NCBI GenBank assembly: GCA_928212115.1
Contig: CAKMRJ010003334.1
Span: 42,163,651-42,227,650 of the forward strand
DNA: 64,000 nt
Direction: 5' to 3'
Origin: Lactuca virosa
Lineage: Eukaryota > Streptophyta > Magnoliopsida > Asterales > Asteraceae
Each line of letters starts with the position of its first letter. The stretch's first letter is position 1. Of the stretch, positions 1 to 9,155 are shown one piece after another. Below the pieces are notes generated by a model. The model had not been told where the DNA came from, searched no databases, and saw nothing but the letters and a program-made list of their open reading frames with translations. Made by a program: the position numbers and the translations under genes.

Positions 1-177
1 ATTTGGATACTTTAACGATAAGGGTTAAACAATTATTAGCCAACATCTGTTTCTATTTGGATGGTCAGTTTAGATGATCAAAGTGAACTCTAGCATTCAA
101 GGCAACCATCATCTCCAGCTTTCTGATTAAAGGATCGCTTCTTCCATTCCAAACTGTAATCCATAACTCCGAAAAAG

Positions 178-1398
178 ATGTACTTTTTCTCAGTCCTTAT
201 ATTTCTCCTTACTGTATTGGGTATTGTGTTTTACTTTCTAAAGAAACAACAGAATGAAGATGATGGTGAACGGAAGAATTTATCCATGTCAACATCATCG
301 GGACAGCAATCCCTACACAAAGAAGAACATGTTCAGAGGAACGATTCATTCTCATTGCCCTTGACTGGATAAACAGTGTCGGCGTTTTTCACTTGCTGAA
401 ATCAGGTTGGCCACCAATGATTTTGATGATGCATTTGTAATAGGAAAGGGCGGGTTTGGGAATGTGTACAAAGGTAGAGTTGACTTTGGGAAAAGAATTG
501 ATGTTGCCATCAAGAGGTTGAATTTTGAATATTCGAGTCAAGGGGCATCCGAGTTCAGGGCAGAGATTGAGATGCTTTCCAAGTTTCGCCATAGTCACAT
601 CGTGTCTCTACTAGGATATTATGAAGGGTCTACTGAAAAAGAGATGATCCTTGTTTACGAATTCATGCGGAATGGGAGTCTTGGGGATCATTTGCACAAA
701 AGAAAAGGTAATGTAAGTAATTCATCTCAGCTTGACATGGGTCCAAAGGCTCAATATTTGCATAGATGCTGCTCGTGGTTGGGACTACCTCCATACAGGT
801 ACAGGTGTCGAATCTAGAGTCATACACCGCGATGTCAAGAGCTCAAACATTTTGCTGGATGAGAATTTGGTGGCTAAGATTTCTGACTTTGGGTTGTCCA
901 GGATTGGTCCAGCTAAGCTGGTGGGGACCACTAATGTTTATACCGATCAAATCAAAGGCACATTTGGGTACATGGATGCCGAGTATTTCACAACTCAGAG
1001 ACTGACACGAAAGTCTGACGTGTATGCATTTGGTGTGGTGTTATTGGAAGTGTTGTGTGGTAGACCTGCTCTGGATTTTACATTGGATGAGGAGCAACAC
1101 AGCCTATCTGTATGGGCGAAAAAGTGCATCAGAAAAGGTAAGATTGATCGAATCATTGATCCCTATTTGAGGGGGAAAACGAGAGCTAAATGTTTGAAGG
1201 AATTTGGAAGAATTGCATATGAATGTCTCCTTGCATGTTCAAAGGATCGACCCACAATGACTAAGGTGTTAGCTAAGCTTGAGCTTGTGTTATCGTGGAC
1301 ATTGCAAAGTGAGATGAGTTCTCGTGATCAAAAAGACATTGGAAGATCTATATTTATTGAGAAGGCATGGTCATTGTTCTTGATTAAAGCTCCAATAA
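178..1398 (+). pseudogene. First kinase domain: transmembrane start plus CrRLK1L/FERONIA-like kinase
   Basis: Residues 1-22 of the ATG-178 reading frame are hydrophobic (YFFSVLIFLLTVLGIVFYF), then a charged stretch, and the frame stops at 372. Kinase coding resumes one frame over at about 371 with a CRRFSLAEI motif. Visible kinase features are the glycine loop GKGGFGNVYKG (about 440-475), VAIKRL with the ATP-binding lysine (about 505-520), HRDVKSSN (825 onward), DFG (885-893) and the GTFGYMDAEYF activation segment. The extended GTGVESRVIHRD region and the LTRKSDVYAFGVVL block resemble the CrRLK1L group. A second frame change lies at 728-732, between the hinge and the LTWVQRL helix. No malectin-like ectodomain lies upstream in the window. 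All catalytic residues are present, so the damage is limited to the two reading-frame breaks. Confidence 0.8.
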
Positions 1399-1660
1399 GT
1401 AAGTTAAAACTCTTTTATTTACTGTTTGGGATTTTTATAAGCTTTATGTTTAGGTTGATATATATTCCATCTTGAAGGCCAGTACTCACCAACAAATTTG
1501 ATCATATGAGATACCTTGGTAGTATATATCACTGATACAATGACCTATAGGAAGATGGCTATGATCATGTACACGTACATGTCGTTGTCTTCTATTTAAA
1601 AAGCCCATAAATAATCTCATGTTAATTCTCTTTCTAAATGTTAATTAATTATTGTTTCAG

Positions 1661-2022
1661 AAGGTCGTGTGGGTGCTAGAAAGAAACTTGGGCAAAGCAT
1701 CAACAACATTAAGAAAGGCATGATGATGGAAAAGCATGCCACCACGTTTGTTGAGGGTGGCGTTGCAACTGCTTCTCAGCAGGTGGTGCTACCTGGTAAA
1801 GAGACAAAGATACCAATCTTGAAGATGTTCACGTTTTCTGAGCTTCGGAGTGCCACTAGGAATTTTCGGCCTGACATGGTGCTTGGGGATGGTGGTTTTG
1901 GGACAGTTTACAAAGGGTGGTTGGACAGTGTGACTTTTGTCCCACGGAAGGCTGGTGTTGGGTTAGCTGTGGCCATCAAGAGACTCAACCCCGAAAGTAT
2001 GCAAGGTTTCTCCGAGTGGCAG
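1661..2022 (+). CDS. Exon with N-lobe of second kinase domain (RLCK-VII/PBL-like)
   Basis: This exon begins after a TTGTTTCAG acceptor and ends at the Gln codon before a GTTTGT donor. It encodes a basic linker (GARKKLGQSINNIKK), then FTFSELRSATRNF, the glycine loop LGDGGFGTVYKGW and VAIKRLNPESMQGFSEWQ. These are hallmark strings of plant receptor-like cytoplasmic kinase subfamily VII (PBL1/PIX7/PIX13 type), where this exon boundary after EWQ is typical. It joins in phase 0 to the exon at 8032, which starts AEVNFLG. The 6-kb gap between these exons is mostly the Copia-1 insertion, so the pre-insertion intron was about 0.9 kb. Confidence 0.85.
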
Positions 2023-2625
2023 GTTTGTTTGTTTTTTTGTTACCTCCATTCTCTTGCATTGAAATATTTATTTTGGTGTGCATGAGTTGCGTACGTACTT
2101 GGCTTATTATTCTCGTACCTTCTTTACATTACATATATGCACAATTTGTGACCCTCAATATGGATTAGCAACCTATTGTAGGTCCCTATCCCATTTTAAG
2201 CAATGTATTTATTTATTTTTTTGCATTATTCAAATCCCTTAAATTATTCCTTTAATTATGGAACGTACGTACCTAATCTTCTTAGAATCAATCTCATCCC
2301 TTGATCTTCTTAATCTATGTTGATCCTGGCAATGTATATATCGTACGTTCAAGTTCTTTTGAGAACTCAATGATTCGTGAGAACTAGAGATTTTTTTTTT
2401 TTTTTGATGAAAAAAGTACATTGCCTAAAATTAATGGATGGGAAAATAGCATATTGACTGAAGTACTGGGGAATCGAACTAAAGTAGGCTGCCCGCTGCC
2501 ATCATTTGCATCTAACCAAAATAAGTAAATAACAAGTACAGATAGAGTGATGTGAATACCCTATATCTTGTTAAAGATCATCACTAGCCCAATAGAACAA
2601 ATATTATCTAGAAGACTTTAGCTTG

Positions 2626-2803
2626 TTCTAGAACGCTCTAGAAGATTCTAGAACATTATGGAAGACTATGGAAGACTCCGGAATATACCGGAAGAGTCTA
2701 GAATACTCTAGAACGACATGGAAGACCCTGGAAGGTTATGGATCATTCTAGAAGACACTGGAGCAACCTAGACCTCTCCAGAACATGGTAGAATATTCTA
2801 GAA
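2626..2803 (+). promoter_or_regulatory. Cluster of heat-shock elements in Copia-1 LTR (copy at 7285-7462)
   Basis: Two perfect trimeric heat-shock elements of the form GAAnnTTCnnGAA are present: GAAGATTCTAGAA at 2641-2653 and GAATATTCTAGAA at 2791-2803. TTCTAGAA dimers occur at 2626-2633 and 2746-2753, with further CTAGAA half-sites between. All lie upstream of the TATA box, where heat-shock factors would act. The Arabidopsis Copia ONSEN is the known precedent for heat activation through LTR heat-shock elements. Function here is inferred from the motif only. Confidence 0.75.
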
Positions 2804-2896
2804 ACATATGGAAGCATATAGAGTATGTTAGATATTTCTAGAGTTATCTAGTAGGTAGTAAGTGTATACTAGTATCTAGAACCTTCCTAAGAGGCC

Positions 2897-2905
2897 TATA
2901 AATAG
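2897..2905 (+). promoter_or_regulatory. TATA box of Copia-1 5' LTR
   Basis: TATAAATAG, about 105 bp upstream of the AATAAA signal in the same LTR and downstream of the heat-shock-element cluster. Confidence 0.7.
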
Positions 2906-3048
2906 GTGTGGAGCTCATTTGCTCCAAACCATCCAAGAAAGCCTCAAAGAGAGCAAAGTGTGTAGTAGTCTCACAAAGTGTAAGGTCTTCTTAAGTGTCT
3001 TAATAAAAGTCTTTTTGTTTCCCATACAAAGAGTCGTGTTCAACAATC

Positions 3049-3060
3049 TGGTATCAGAGC
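3049..3060 (+). other. Primer binding site of Copia-1
   Basis: TGGTATCAGAGC, complementary to the 3' end of plant initiator tRNA-Met, three bases after the 5' LTR. Confidence 0.9.
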
Positions 3061-3175
3061 AAGGTTTCTTGATAGTGAGAACGAGTGATTCTCGTTGTAT
3101 CGTGAGTAGTTTGTGACTCTGCAAGTTTAGTGTCGAAACTAGCTTGTTTGGTATTACCGAGGTACTGCCAACACG

Positions 3176-4027
3176 ATGGGTGATCTCCAAGTCGTCGGAG
3201 GAATCAAGAAACTCAACAACAACAACTACAAAACATGGGAAACATGTATGAAGTCCTACTTACAAGGACAAGATCTATGGGAGGTCGTTGGCGGAAGCGA
3301 AACCACGCCTCCGGAGGAAGATGTTAATGGCGCTCTACGCAAATGGAAAATCAAAGCAGGCAAAGCAATGTTTGCCTTGAAGACCACAATCGAAGAAGAG
3401 ATGTTGGAGCATATTCGGGACGAGAACACACCGAAAGAAGCTTGGGACACGTTTGTGACGCTTTTCTCAAAGAAGAATGATACAAGACTACAACTTTTGG
3501 AGAACGAGCTATTATCAATCTCACAACGTGACATGACGATTGCTCAATATTTCCACAAGGTCAAGTCGATATGTCGGGAGATTACTGAACTAGATCCGCA
3601 ATCCGTCATTACAGAAGCTCGAATGAAGAGGATCATCATCCATGGACTGAGGCCGGAATATAGAAGCTTCGTTACTGCTGTACAAGGATGGCCCGTTCAA
3701 CCATCACTTGTAGAGTTTGAGAATTTGTTGGCCAGCCAAGAAGCTATGGCTAAGAAAATGGGAGGCATCACGCTGAAGAGTGAAGAAGAAGCACTCTACA
3801 CAAGTAAAAGTCGGAGAAATTTCAAGCCACCTTCTAAAGAAGGATACAAAAATGCTGACAAATGGAAGAGTCAGCCAGGAACCTCACAACCATGGAGATC
3901 TCAAAAGACCGACAATAAGAGTTCTCGGGGGAGGAGGTTCGAAGGCAACTGCAACAATTGTGGAAAGTGGGGCCACATGTCCAAAGATTGTTGGTCAAAG
4001 AAAAGTCTGTGGAAAGCAATGTCGTAA
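3176..4027 (+). CDS. gag: Copia-1 Gag
   Basis: A 283-residue ORF starting with ATG about 115 bp after the PBS. It has the usual Copia Gag layout: an N-terminal domain beginning GDLQVVGGIKKLNNNNYKTW, a UBN2/retrotran-gag region with AWDTFVTLF and RMKRIIIHGLRPEYRSF, a basic linker, and a CCHC zinc knuckle (CNNCGKWGHMSKDC, residues 259-272) that binds the RNA genome. It ends 11 residues after the knuckle at a TAA, while pol continues in the -1 frame. Most plant Copia elements encode Gag-Pol as one ORF, so the early stop is notable in so young a copy. Confidence 0.93.
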   Translation: MGDLQVVGGIKKLNNNNYKTWETCMKSYLQGQDLWEVVGGSETTPPEEDVNGALRKWKIKAGKAMFALKTTIEEEMLEHIRDENTPKEAWDTFVTLFSKKNDTRLQLLENELLSISQRDMTIAQYFHKVKSICREITELDPQSVITEARMKRIIIHGLRPEYRSFVTAVQGWPVQPSLVEFENLLASQEAMAKKMGGITLKSEEEALYTSKSRRNFKPPSKEGYKNADKWKSQPGTSQPWRSQKTDNKSSRGRRFEGNCNNCGKWGHMSKDCWSKKSLWKAMS

Positions 4028-7000
4028 CTTCCAAAAAGGAAATAGAGGATGAATGGGATGCTGAGGCATTATGCGCCATAGAAGAAAACGAGTTGGCGCT
4101 CATGGCAATGATGGGAGAGCGTATCAACTATGAGAATGACTGGATCATTGATTCAGGATGCTCCAATCACATGACTGGTGATCAGAACAAACTACAAGAC
4201 GTGAAGGAGTACAAAGGGAGTCGCATGGTACTTACAGCCAACAATGCACGACTTCCAATTGCTCAGATTGGCAAAACAACGATCATGCCTGGTAATAAAT
4301 CTGACATGGTGTCACTACATAATGTCTATCACGTGCCAGGTATGAAGAAGAACTTGTTATCGGTATCGCAACTAACATCATCAGGAAACTACGTCTTGTT
4401 TGGCCCACAAGATGTGAAGGTCTATCGAGATCTTAAAATATCAGAAAAGCCAACAATGGAAGGACGGAGAGTGGAGTCCGTCTATGTTCTCTCCGCAGAG
4501 TCTGCCTATGTAGATAAGACTCGTAAGAACGAGACAGCAGATCTATGGCATGCACGGCTGGGACATGTTGGTTATCACAAGTTGAAGGTAATAATGGAGA
4601 AATCCATGCTCAGTGGCTTACCTCAACTTGAAGTTAAAACAGATGTTGTTTGTGCTGGATGTCAGTATGGTAAAGCTCATCAATTACCATACAAGGAGTC
4701 AAATTTTAGAGCAAAGAAGCCACTAGAGTTAATTCACTCGGATGTGTTCGGTCCAGTCAAGCAGACATCAATTAGCGGGATGCGGTACATGGTGACATTC
4801 ATTGATGATTATTCGAGATATGTGTGGGTTTTCTTCATGAAAGAAAAATCTGAAACATTCTCAAAGTTTCTAGAATTCAAGACAACGGTCGAAGGAGAAG
4901 TGAGAAAGAAGATTCGGTGTCTACGCTCAGACAATGGAGGAGAATACACCTCGGAAGAATTCAATAGCTATCTAAAAGAATGTGGTATACGTCATCAATT
5001 CACATGTGCCAACACACCTCAACAAAATGGTGTAGCTGAGAGAAAGAATCGACATCTTGCAGAAATTTGTCGAAGCATGCTACACGCGAAGAATGTCCCA
5101 GGAAGATTTTGGGCTGAAGCAATGCGAACTGCTGCCCATGTGATCAATAAACTTCCCCAACCAAGGTTAGGTTTCATCTCACCATTTGAGACACTATGGA
5201 ACATGAAACCTACTGTTAGCTACTTTCGAGTATTTGGTTGTGTCTGCTACGTATTTGTACCTAGTCATTTACGTAGCAAGTTTGACAAGAAAGCAGTCAG
5301 GTGTATATTTGTTGGATATGACAATCAAAGAAAAGGATGGAGGTGTTGTGATCCAACAAGCGGAAGATGCTACACTTCAAGAGATGTAGTGTTCGATGAA
5401 GCATCTTCATGGTGGTCCTTAGAGAAGAAAGTATTACCAGACTCGGAAAATATTGAAGAAGTTTTAAAACAAAAGATGGGGGAGCAAACTGCACACATTT
5501 GGTCAAGTGTTGATACACCTGAAGATCCGAGCGACACTGATGTCATTGAGCAAGAAGTAACTCAAACAAGTAATGCCGGTGAAAGGGAGACGCCGCCTCC
5601 ACAACTTCGAAGGACGGAAAGAATCCGAAAGCCTAATCCCAAGTATGCTAATGCGGCTATTTTAGAAGACGGTGTTAAAGAGCCGGAGACATATGAAGAA
5701 GCAATTAAGAATAAAGCTTGGCAGAAGGCAATGGAAGAAGAAGTTACAGCCTTAAAGCAGAATCAAACGTGGGAACTGGTACCAAGACCAAGAGATATAA
5801 AACCCATTTCCTGCAAGTGGGTTTATAAATTAAAGCGACGCACAGATGGATCAATTGAAAGATACAAGGCTCGTTTGGTGGCTCGAGGGTTCTCACAACA
5901 ATATGGATTGGACTATGATGAAACATTTAGTCCAGTGGCGAAGATAACTACTGTACGGGTGCTGCTAGCTCTTGCAGCTAGTAAAGACTGGAAATTATGG
6001 CAGATGGATGTGAAGAATGCTTTCCTGCATGGAGAATTAGATCGGGAGATCTACATGAACCAACCAAAGGGATTTGAGGATGCAGTTAATCCCACTCATG
6101 TGTGCAAGCTGAGAAAAGCTCTTTACGGATTGAAGCAGGCACCAAGAGCCTGGTATGGTAAGATTGCTGAATTTCTTACCCGAAGTGGTTATTCAGTTGC
6201 ACATGCAGACTCAAGCCTGTTCGTCAAAGAAAAAGAAGGGAAGTTGGCAATTGTGTTGGTTTATGTGGATGACTTGATCATCACCGGGGATGACGAAAGA
6301 GAAATCCATCAAACAAGAGAAAATCTATCGGTGCGATTCCAAATGAAAGAGCTGGGGGAGCTTAAACACTTCTTGGGGTTAGAAGTTGATCGTACAAAGG
6401 AAGGGTTGTTCCTCTGCCAACAAAAGTATACAAGAGATATACTTCAAAAGTTTGGCATGTTGGAGTGTAAGCCAGTATCAACACCAATAGAGCCAAATAC
6501 CAAGATATGTGCTAATGAAGGAAAAGAGTTGGACGATGGAACGATGTATCGACAACTAGTAGGTAGTCTTATCTACCTAACTTTATCTCGGCCTGACATT
6601 GCTTATGCAGTTGGAGTTATGAGTCGATACATGCAAAATCCGAAGAAACCTCATTTGGATGCTGCCCGACGGATCTTAAGATATGTCAAAGGTACAATTG
6701 ACTATGGTCTCTTGTATAAAAAAGGAGAAGACTGCAAGTTGGTTGGATATTGTGATGCTGACTATGCAGGAGACCATGATACCCGAAGATCAACCACTGG
6801 GTATGTGTTCAAGCTTGGGTCGGGGCCAATATCATGGTGTAGTAAAAGACAACCAACCGTATCATTGTCAACCACAGAAGCGGAGTACAAAGCAGCGGCC
6901 GTAGCAGCTCAAGAAAGTACATGGTTGGTACTCCTAATGGAGGACTTACATCAAAAAGTTGACTATACGGTACCACTTCACTGCGATAACCAATCTGCAA

Positions 7001-7233
7001 TTCGGCTGGCAGAAAATCCAGTATTTCATGCTAGAACAAAGCATGTGGAAGTGCATTATCACTTTATCAGAGAGAAAGTCTTGATGGAAGAAATTGAGAT
7101 GCGACAGATCAAGACCGATGACCAAATAGCAGACTTGTTCACCAAAGGACTGAGTATTGGAAAATGTGAAGGTTTTCGTTGTCAGCTTAACATGGTACGA
7201 AGAATGAGGGCTAGTGCTGAGGGGGAGTGTTAA
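3958..7233 (+). CDS. pol: Copia-1 Pol: protease, integrase, reverse transcriptase, RNase H
   Basis: Open for 1091 codons; no ATG is needed at its start, because it is probably reached from gag. The aspartic protease active site DSG is at residues 65-67. The GAG-pre-integrase and zinc-binding region (HARLGH, CAGCQYGK) starts near residue 198. Integrase catalytic residues are D262 (HSDVFGP), D325 (RSDNGGEY) and E361 (NGVAERKN), with the classic D-35-E spacing. RT carries QMDVKNAFLHG, LYGLKQAPRAWY and the YVDD active site (769-772). RNase H includes CDADYAGD, STTEAEY and HCDNQSAI. The order protease-integrase-RT is diagnostic of Ty1/Copia. All catalytic residues are intact and no internal stop is present. 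Confidence 0.95.
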   Translation: MWKVGPHVQRLLVKEKSVESNVVTSKKEIEDEWDAEALCAIEENELALMAMMGERINYENDWIIDSGCSNHMTGDQNKLQDVKEYKGSRMVLTANNARLPIAQIGKTTIMPGNKSDMVSLHNVYHVPGMKKNLLSVSQLTSSGNYVLFGPQDVKVYRDLKISEKPTMEGRRVESVYVLSAESAYVDKTRKNETADLWHARLGHVGYHKLKVIMEKSMLSGLPQLEVKTDVVCAGCQYGKAHQLPYKESNFRAKKPLELIHSDVFGPVKQTSISGMRYMVTFIDDYSRYVWVFFMKEKSETFSKFLEFKTTVEGEVRKKIRCLRSDNGGEYTSEEFNSYLKECGIRHQFTCANTPQQNGVAERKNRHLAEICRSMLHAKNVPGRFWAEAMRTAAHVINKLPQPRLGFISPFETLWNMKPTVSYFRVFGCVCYVFVPSHLRSKFDKKAVRCIFVGYDNQRKGWRCCDPTSGRCYTSRDVVFDEASSWWSLEKKVLPDSENIEEVLKQKMGEQTAHIWSSVDTPEDPSDTDVIEQEVTQTSNAGERETPPPQLRRTERIRKPNPKYANAAILEDGVKEPETYEEAIKNKAWQKAMEEEVTALKQNQTWELVPRPRDIKPISCKWVYKLKRRTDGSIERYKARLVARGFSQQYGLDYDETFSPVAKITTVRVLLALAASKDWKLWQMDVKNAFLHGELDREIYMNQPKGFEDAVNPTHVCKLRKALYGLKQAPRAWYGKIAEFLTRSGYSVAHADSSLFVKEKEGKLAIVLVYVDDLIITGDDEREIHQTRENLSVRFQMKELGELKHFLGLEVDRTKEGLFLCQQKYTRDILQKFGMLECKPVSTPIEPNTKICANEGKELDDGTMYRQLVGSLIYLTLSRPDIAYAVGVMSRYMQNPKKPHLDAARRILRYVKGTIDYGLLYKKGEDCKLVGYCDADYAGDHDTRRSTTGYVFKLGSGPISWCSKRQPTVSLSTTEAEYKAAAVAAQESTWLVLLMEDLHQKVDYTVPLHCDNQSAIRLAENPVFHARTKHVEVHYHFIREKVLMEEIEMRQIKTDDQIADLFTKGLSIGKCEGFRCQLNMVRRMRASAEGEC
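7219..7227 (+). other. Polypurine tract of Copia-1
   Basis: GAGGGGGAG immediately before the 3' LTR; primes plus-strand synthesis. Confidence 0.85.
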
Positions 7234-7704
7234 AGATCATCACTAGCCCAATAGAACAAATATTATCTAGAAGACTTTAGCTTGTTCTAGAACGCTCTAG
7301 AAGATTCTAGAACATTATGGAAGACTATGGAAGACTCCGGAATATACCGGAAGAGTCTAGAATACTCTAGAACGACATGGAAGACCCTGGAAGGTTATGG
7401 ATCATTCTAGAAGACACTGGAGCAACCTAGACCTCTCCAGAACATGGTAGAATATTCTAGAAACATATGGAAGCATATAGAGTATGTTAGATATTTCTAG
7501 AGTTATCTAGTAGGTAGTAAGTGTATACTAGTATCTAGAACCTTCCTAAGAGGCCTATAAATAGGTGTGGAGCTCATTTGCTCCAAACCATCCAAGAAAG
7601 CCTCAAAGAGAGCAAAGTGTGTAGTAGTCTCACAAAGTGTAAGGTCTTCTTAAGTGTCTTAATAAAAGTCTTTTTGTTTCCCATACAAAGAGTCGTGTTC
7701 AACA
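7228..7704 (+). repeat. 3' LTR of Copia-1
   Basis: Same 477 bp as the 5' LTR with no difference seen on direct comparison. The pol stop codon (7231-7233) falls inside its first bases. A TATA box at 7556-7564 points towards the downstream kinase exons, so read-out transcription is possible. Confidence 0.95.
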
Positions 7705-8031
7705 TATCTAACAGAATCGCTCAATAATTGGCTGATAAGTGTTGTGTGATGTCAAACATCACTAAAAGATCGAAATATGGTAAAAGTAAAACTACGGTGA
7801 AGAGATCGGAATATTGTACATGAATTGCAGAAACCTTTTGTGTCCTATTTTTCCTCTTAGTGTAACCATTCTTGTTAAATAAATAGATTTGGAAGAAATA
7901 TTTGATTTGTTAAATAAATAGATTTTTAAAACAAGTATATTATAAAGTGGCAAGATTATCTAGTAGCTAGCTGACGGACGGTACAAAGGAAGTAAAAATC
8001 AAATTGTTAATTTTGTGTGTTTTCATGACAG

Positions 8032-9155
8032 GCAGAAGTGAACTTCTTGGGAACATTTAGCCACCCAAACATTGTTAAACTCTTTGGCTATTGCTGGGAA
8101 AATAAGGAGTTTCTTCTTGTTTATGAATATATGCAAAGAGGAACCTTAGCTAGTCATCTCTTCAGAAGTAAGTATGTAAATATATATCAACAAATATGGA
8201 ATGTTGAATGGTATCTGTGAAATTTGTAAATGATATATTTCCGTTTTAAATTGGATTTTAGAAACTTTAAAACCACTTCCGTGGGACATGAGGATTAAAA
8301 TAGCAATAGGAGTAGCACAAGGCCTTGCTTTCTTGCACACTAGAGAAAAGAGCATCATCTTCAGAGATGTGAAAATGACAAACATTTTGTTAGATGAGGC
8401 AAGTAAAAAACAGATATGTTTTACTCTGAACATACGATCCATGATTATAATTGCACCTTTAAGCAATTTTTTGGGGGGTTCTATTACATATTATATAATA
8501 AAGAGAATAAATATATATGTATCATAGCAATTTGTTATAGTGAGTTATATATGTTACAGGAGTTTAATGTGAAGCTCTCGGATTTTTGGACTGGCAAAGT
8601 TAGGTCCAGTCAATGGAGAATCTCATGTGTCAACACGCGTTATGGGCACCTACGGTTATGCAGCTCCTGAGTACATAGCCACTGGTTAGTTCTCTAATCT
8701 CCTTGTTCAAGCTAGTACAACTTGTTGGTTTTACGGATTAATTAAATCACAAGGTTTCTCAGTCTTAGGGGTCACATTGGCTATGGTTTCTTCACTTTTT
8801 ATTGGGATTTCTTATCCAGTGTTTTTTTTATTCAACTGCAGGTCATGTATATGTTAAGAGTGATGTTTATGGTTTTGGAGTGGTGATGCTAGAGATGATT
8901 ACCGGGTTATGTGTACATGACAAAAGCCGGCCTAACTCACAACATAATTTGGTGGAGTGGGCTAGACCTTCCTTAAACAATATCAAAAAACTACAGAAAA
9001 TCATGGATCCACGGTTGGAACAAGTTTATCCATCAAAAGGTGCAATGAAAGTAGTGAAACTCATCGTAAACTGTCTTGAGCCAGATCCAGTGCGTCGGCC
9101 TTCAATGGAGAAAGTGGTGGCACGTTTAGAAGAGATCAACACAATCAAATTATAA
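8032..9155 (+). pseudogene. Remaining exons of second kinase domain, frameshift at DFG
   Basis: Four exons complete an RLCK-VII-like kinase. Exon 8032-8167 encodes AEVNFLGTFSHPNIVKLFGY and ends at a GTAAGT donor. Exon 8262-8398 holds IIFRDVKMTNILLDE, an HRD variant with Phe in place of His, as is common in a family that uses YRD. Its best donor is GCAAGT at 8399, a GC-AG intron. Exon 8560-8684 contains the DFG region and GTYGYAAPEYIATG, but a T run at 8583-8587 is one base too long, so the frame is lost exactly at DFG. Exon 8842-9155 encodes the C-lobe (VKSDVYGFGVV to RRPSMEKVVARLEEI) and stops at 9153-9155. Apart from the extra T, the domain is complete. Confidence 0.8.

Larger units (their letters stand above)
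2569..3045 (+). repeat. 5' LTR of Copia-1
   Basis: Begins TGTTAAAG and ends TTCAACA. It carries dense TCTAGAA-type motifs, a TATA box at 2897-2905 and an AATAAA signal at 3002-3007, giving a plausible U3-R-U5 layout. Three bases separate its end from the PBS. Confidence 0.95.
2569..7704 (+). mobile_element. Copia-1: complete, very young Ty1/Copia LTR retrotransposon
   Basis: A 5136-bp element with 477-bp LTRs that I find identical base for base. It is flanked by a perfect TATCT duplication (2564-2568 and 7705-7709). It has an initiator tRNA-Met PBS (TGGTATCAGAGC), a gag ORF, an uninterrupted protease-integrase-RT-RNase H ORF in Copia order, and a PPT (GAGGGGGAG) directly before the 3' LTR. 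It sits in the intron of the tandem-kinase gene, in the same orientation. Identical LTRs imply insertion too recent for substitutions to accumulate. The only visible defect is that gag and pol are in different frames with a 70-nt overlap. Confidence 0.97.
178..9155 (+). pseudogene. Tandem-kinase gene (TM + CrRLK1L-like kinase + RLCK-VII-like kinase), frameshifted
   Basis: One multi-exon locus encodes two protein kinase domains in series. ATG at 178 follows an in-frame stop at 157-159 and starts a hydrophobic segment. Exon 1 runs to 1398 (donor GTAAGT at 1399). The next exon is 1661-2022 (acceptor TTTCAG, donor GTTTGT). After a 6-kb intron holding Copia-1 come exons 8032-8167, 8262-8398, 8560-8684 and 8842-9155. 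All phases agree: the split codons at 1398/1661, 8167/8262 and 8684/8842 restore Lys, Lys and Gly. Three single-base insertions (near 370, 731 and 8587) break the frame, so I call a pseudogene unless the assembly is wrong. Tandem kinase proteins are a known plant immune-receptor class (e.g. wheat Yr15/WTK1); an immune role here is inference. A read-through fusion of two neighbouring kinase genes is the main alternative, but the phase-compatible splice at 1398/1661 argues for one transcript. Confidence 0.8.

Noticed and set aside
700..731. A 23-nt GTAATG...CTCAG segment considered as a micro-intron that would explain the kinase frame change
   Set aside because: Far too short for a plant spliceosomal intron; a one-base insertion near 731 is simpler.
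2626..2860. Regularly spaced CTAGAA motifs considered as a CRISPR-like array
   Set aside because: They are short heat-shock-type half-sites in an LTR of plant DNA, without uniform repeats or spacers.
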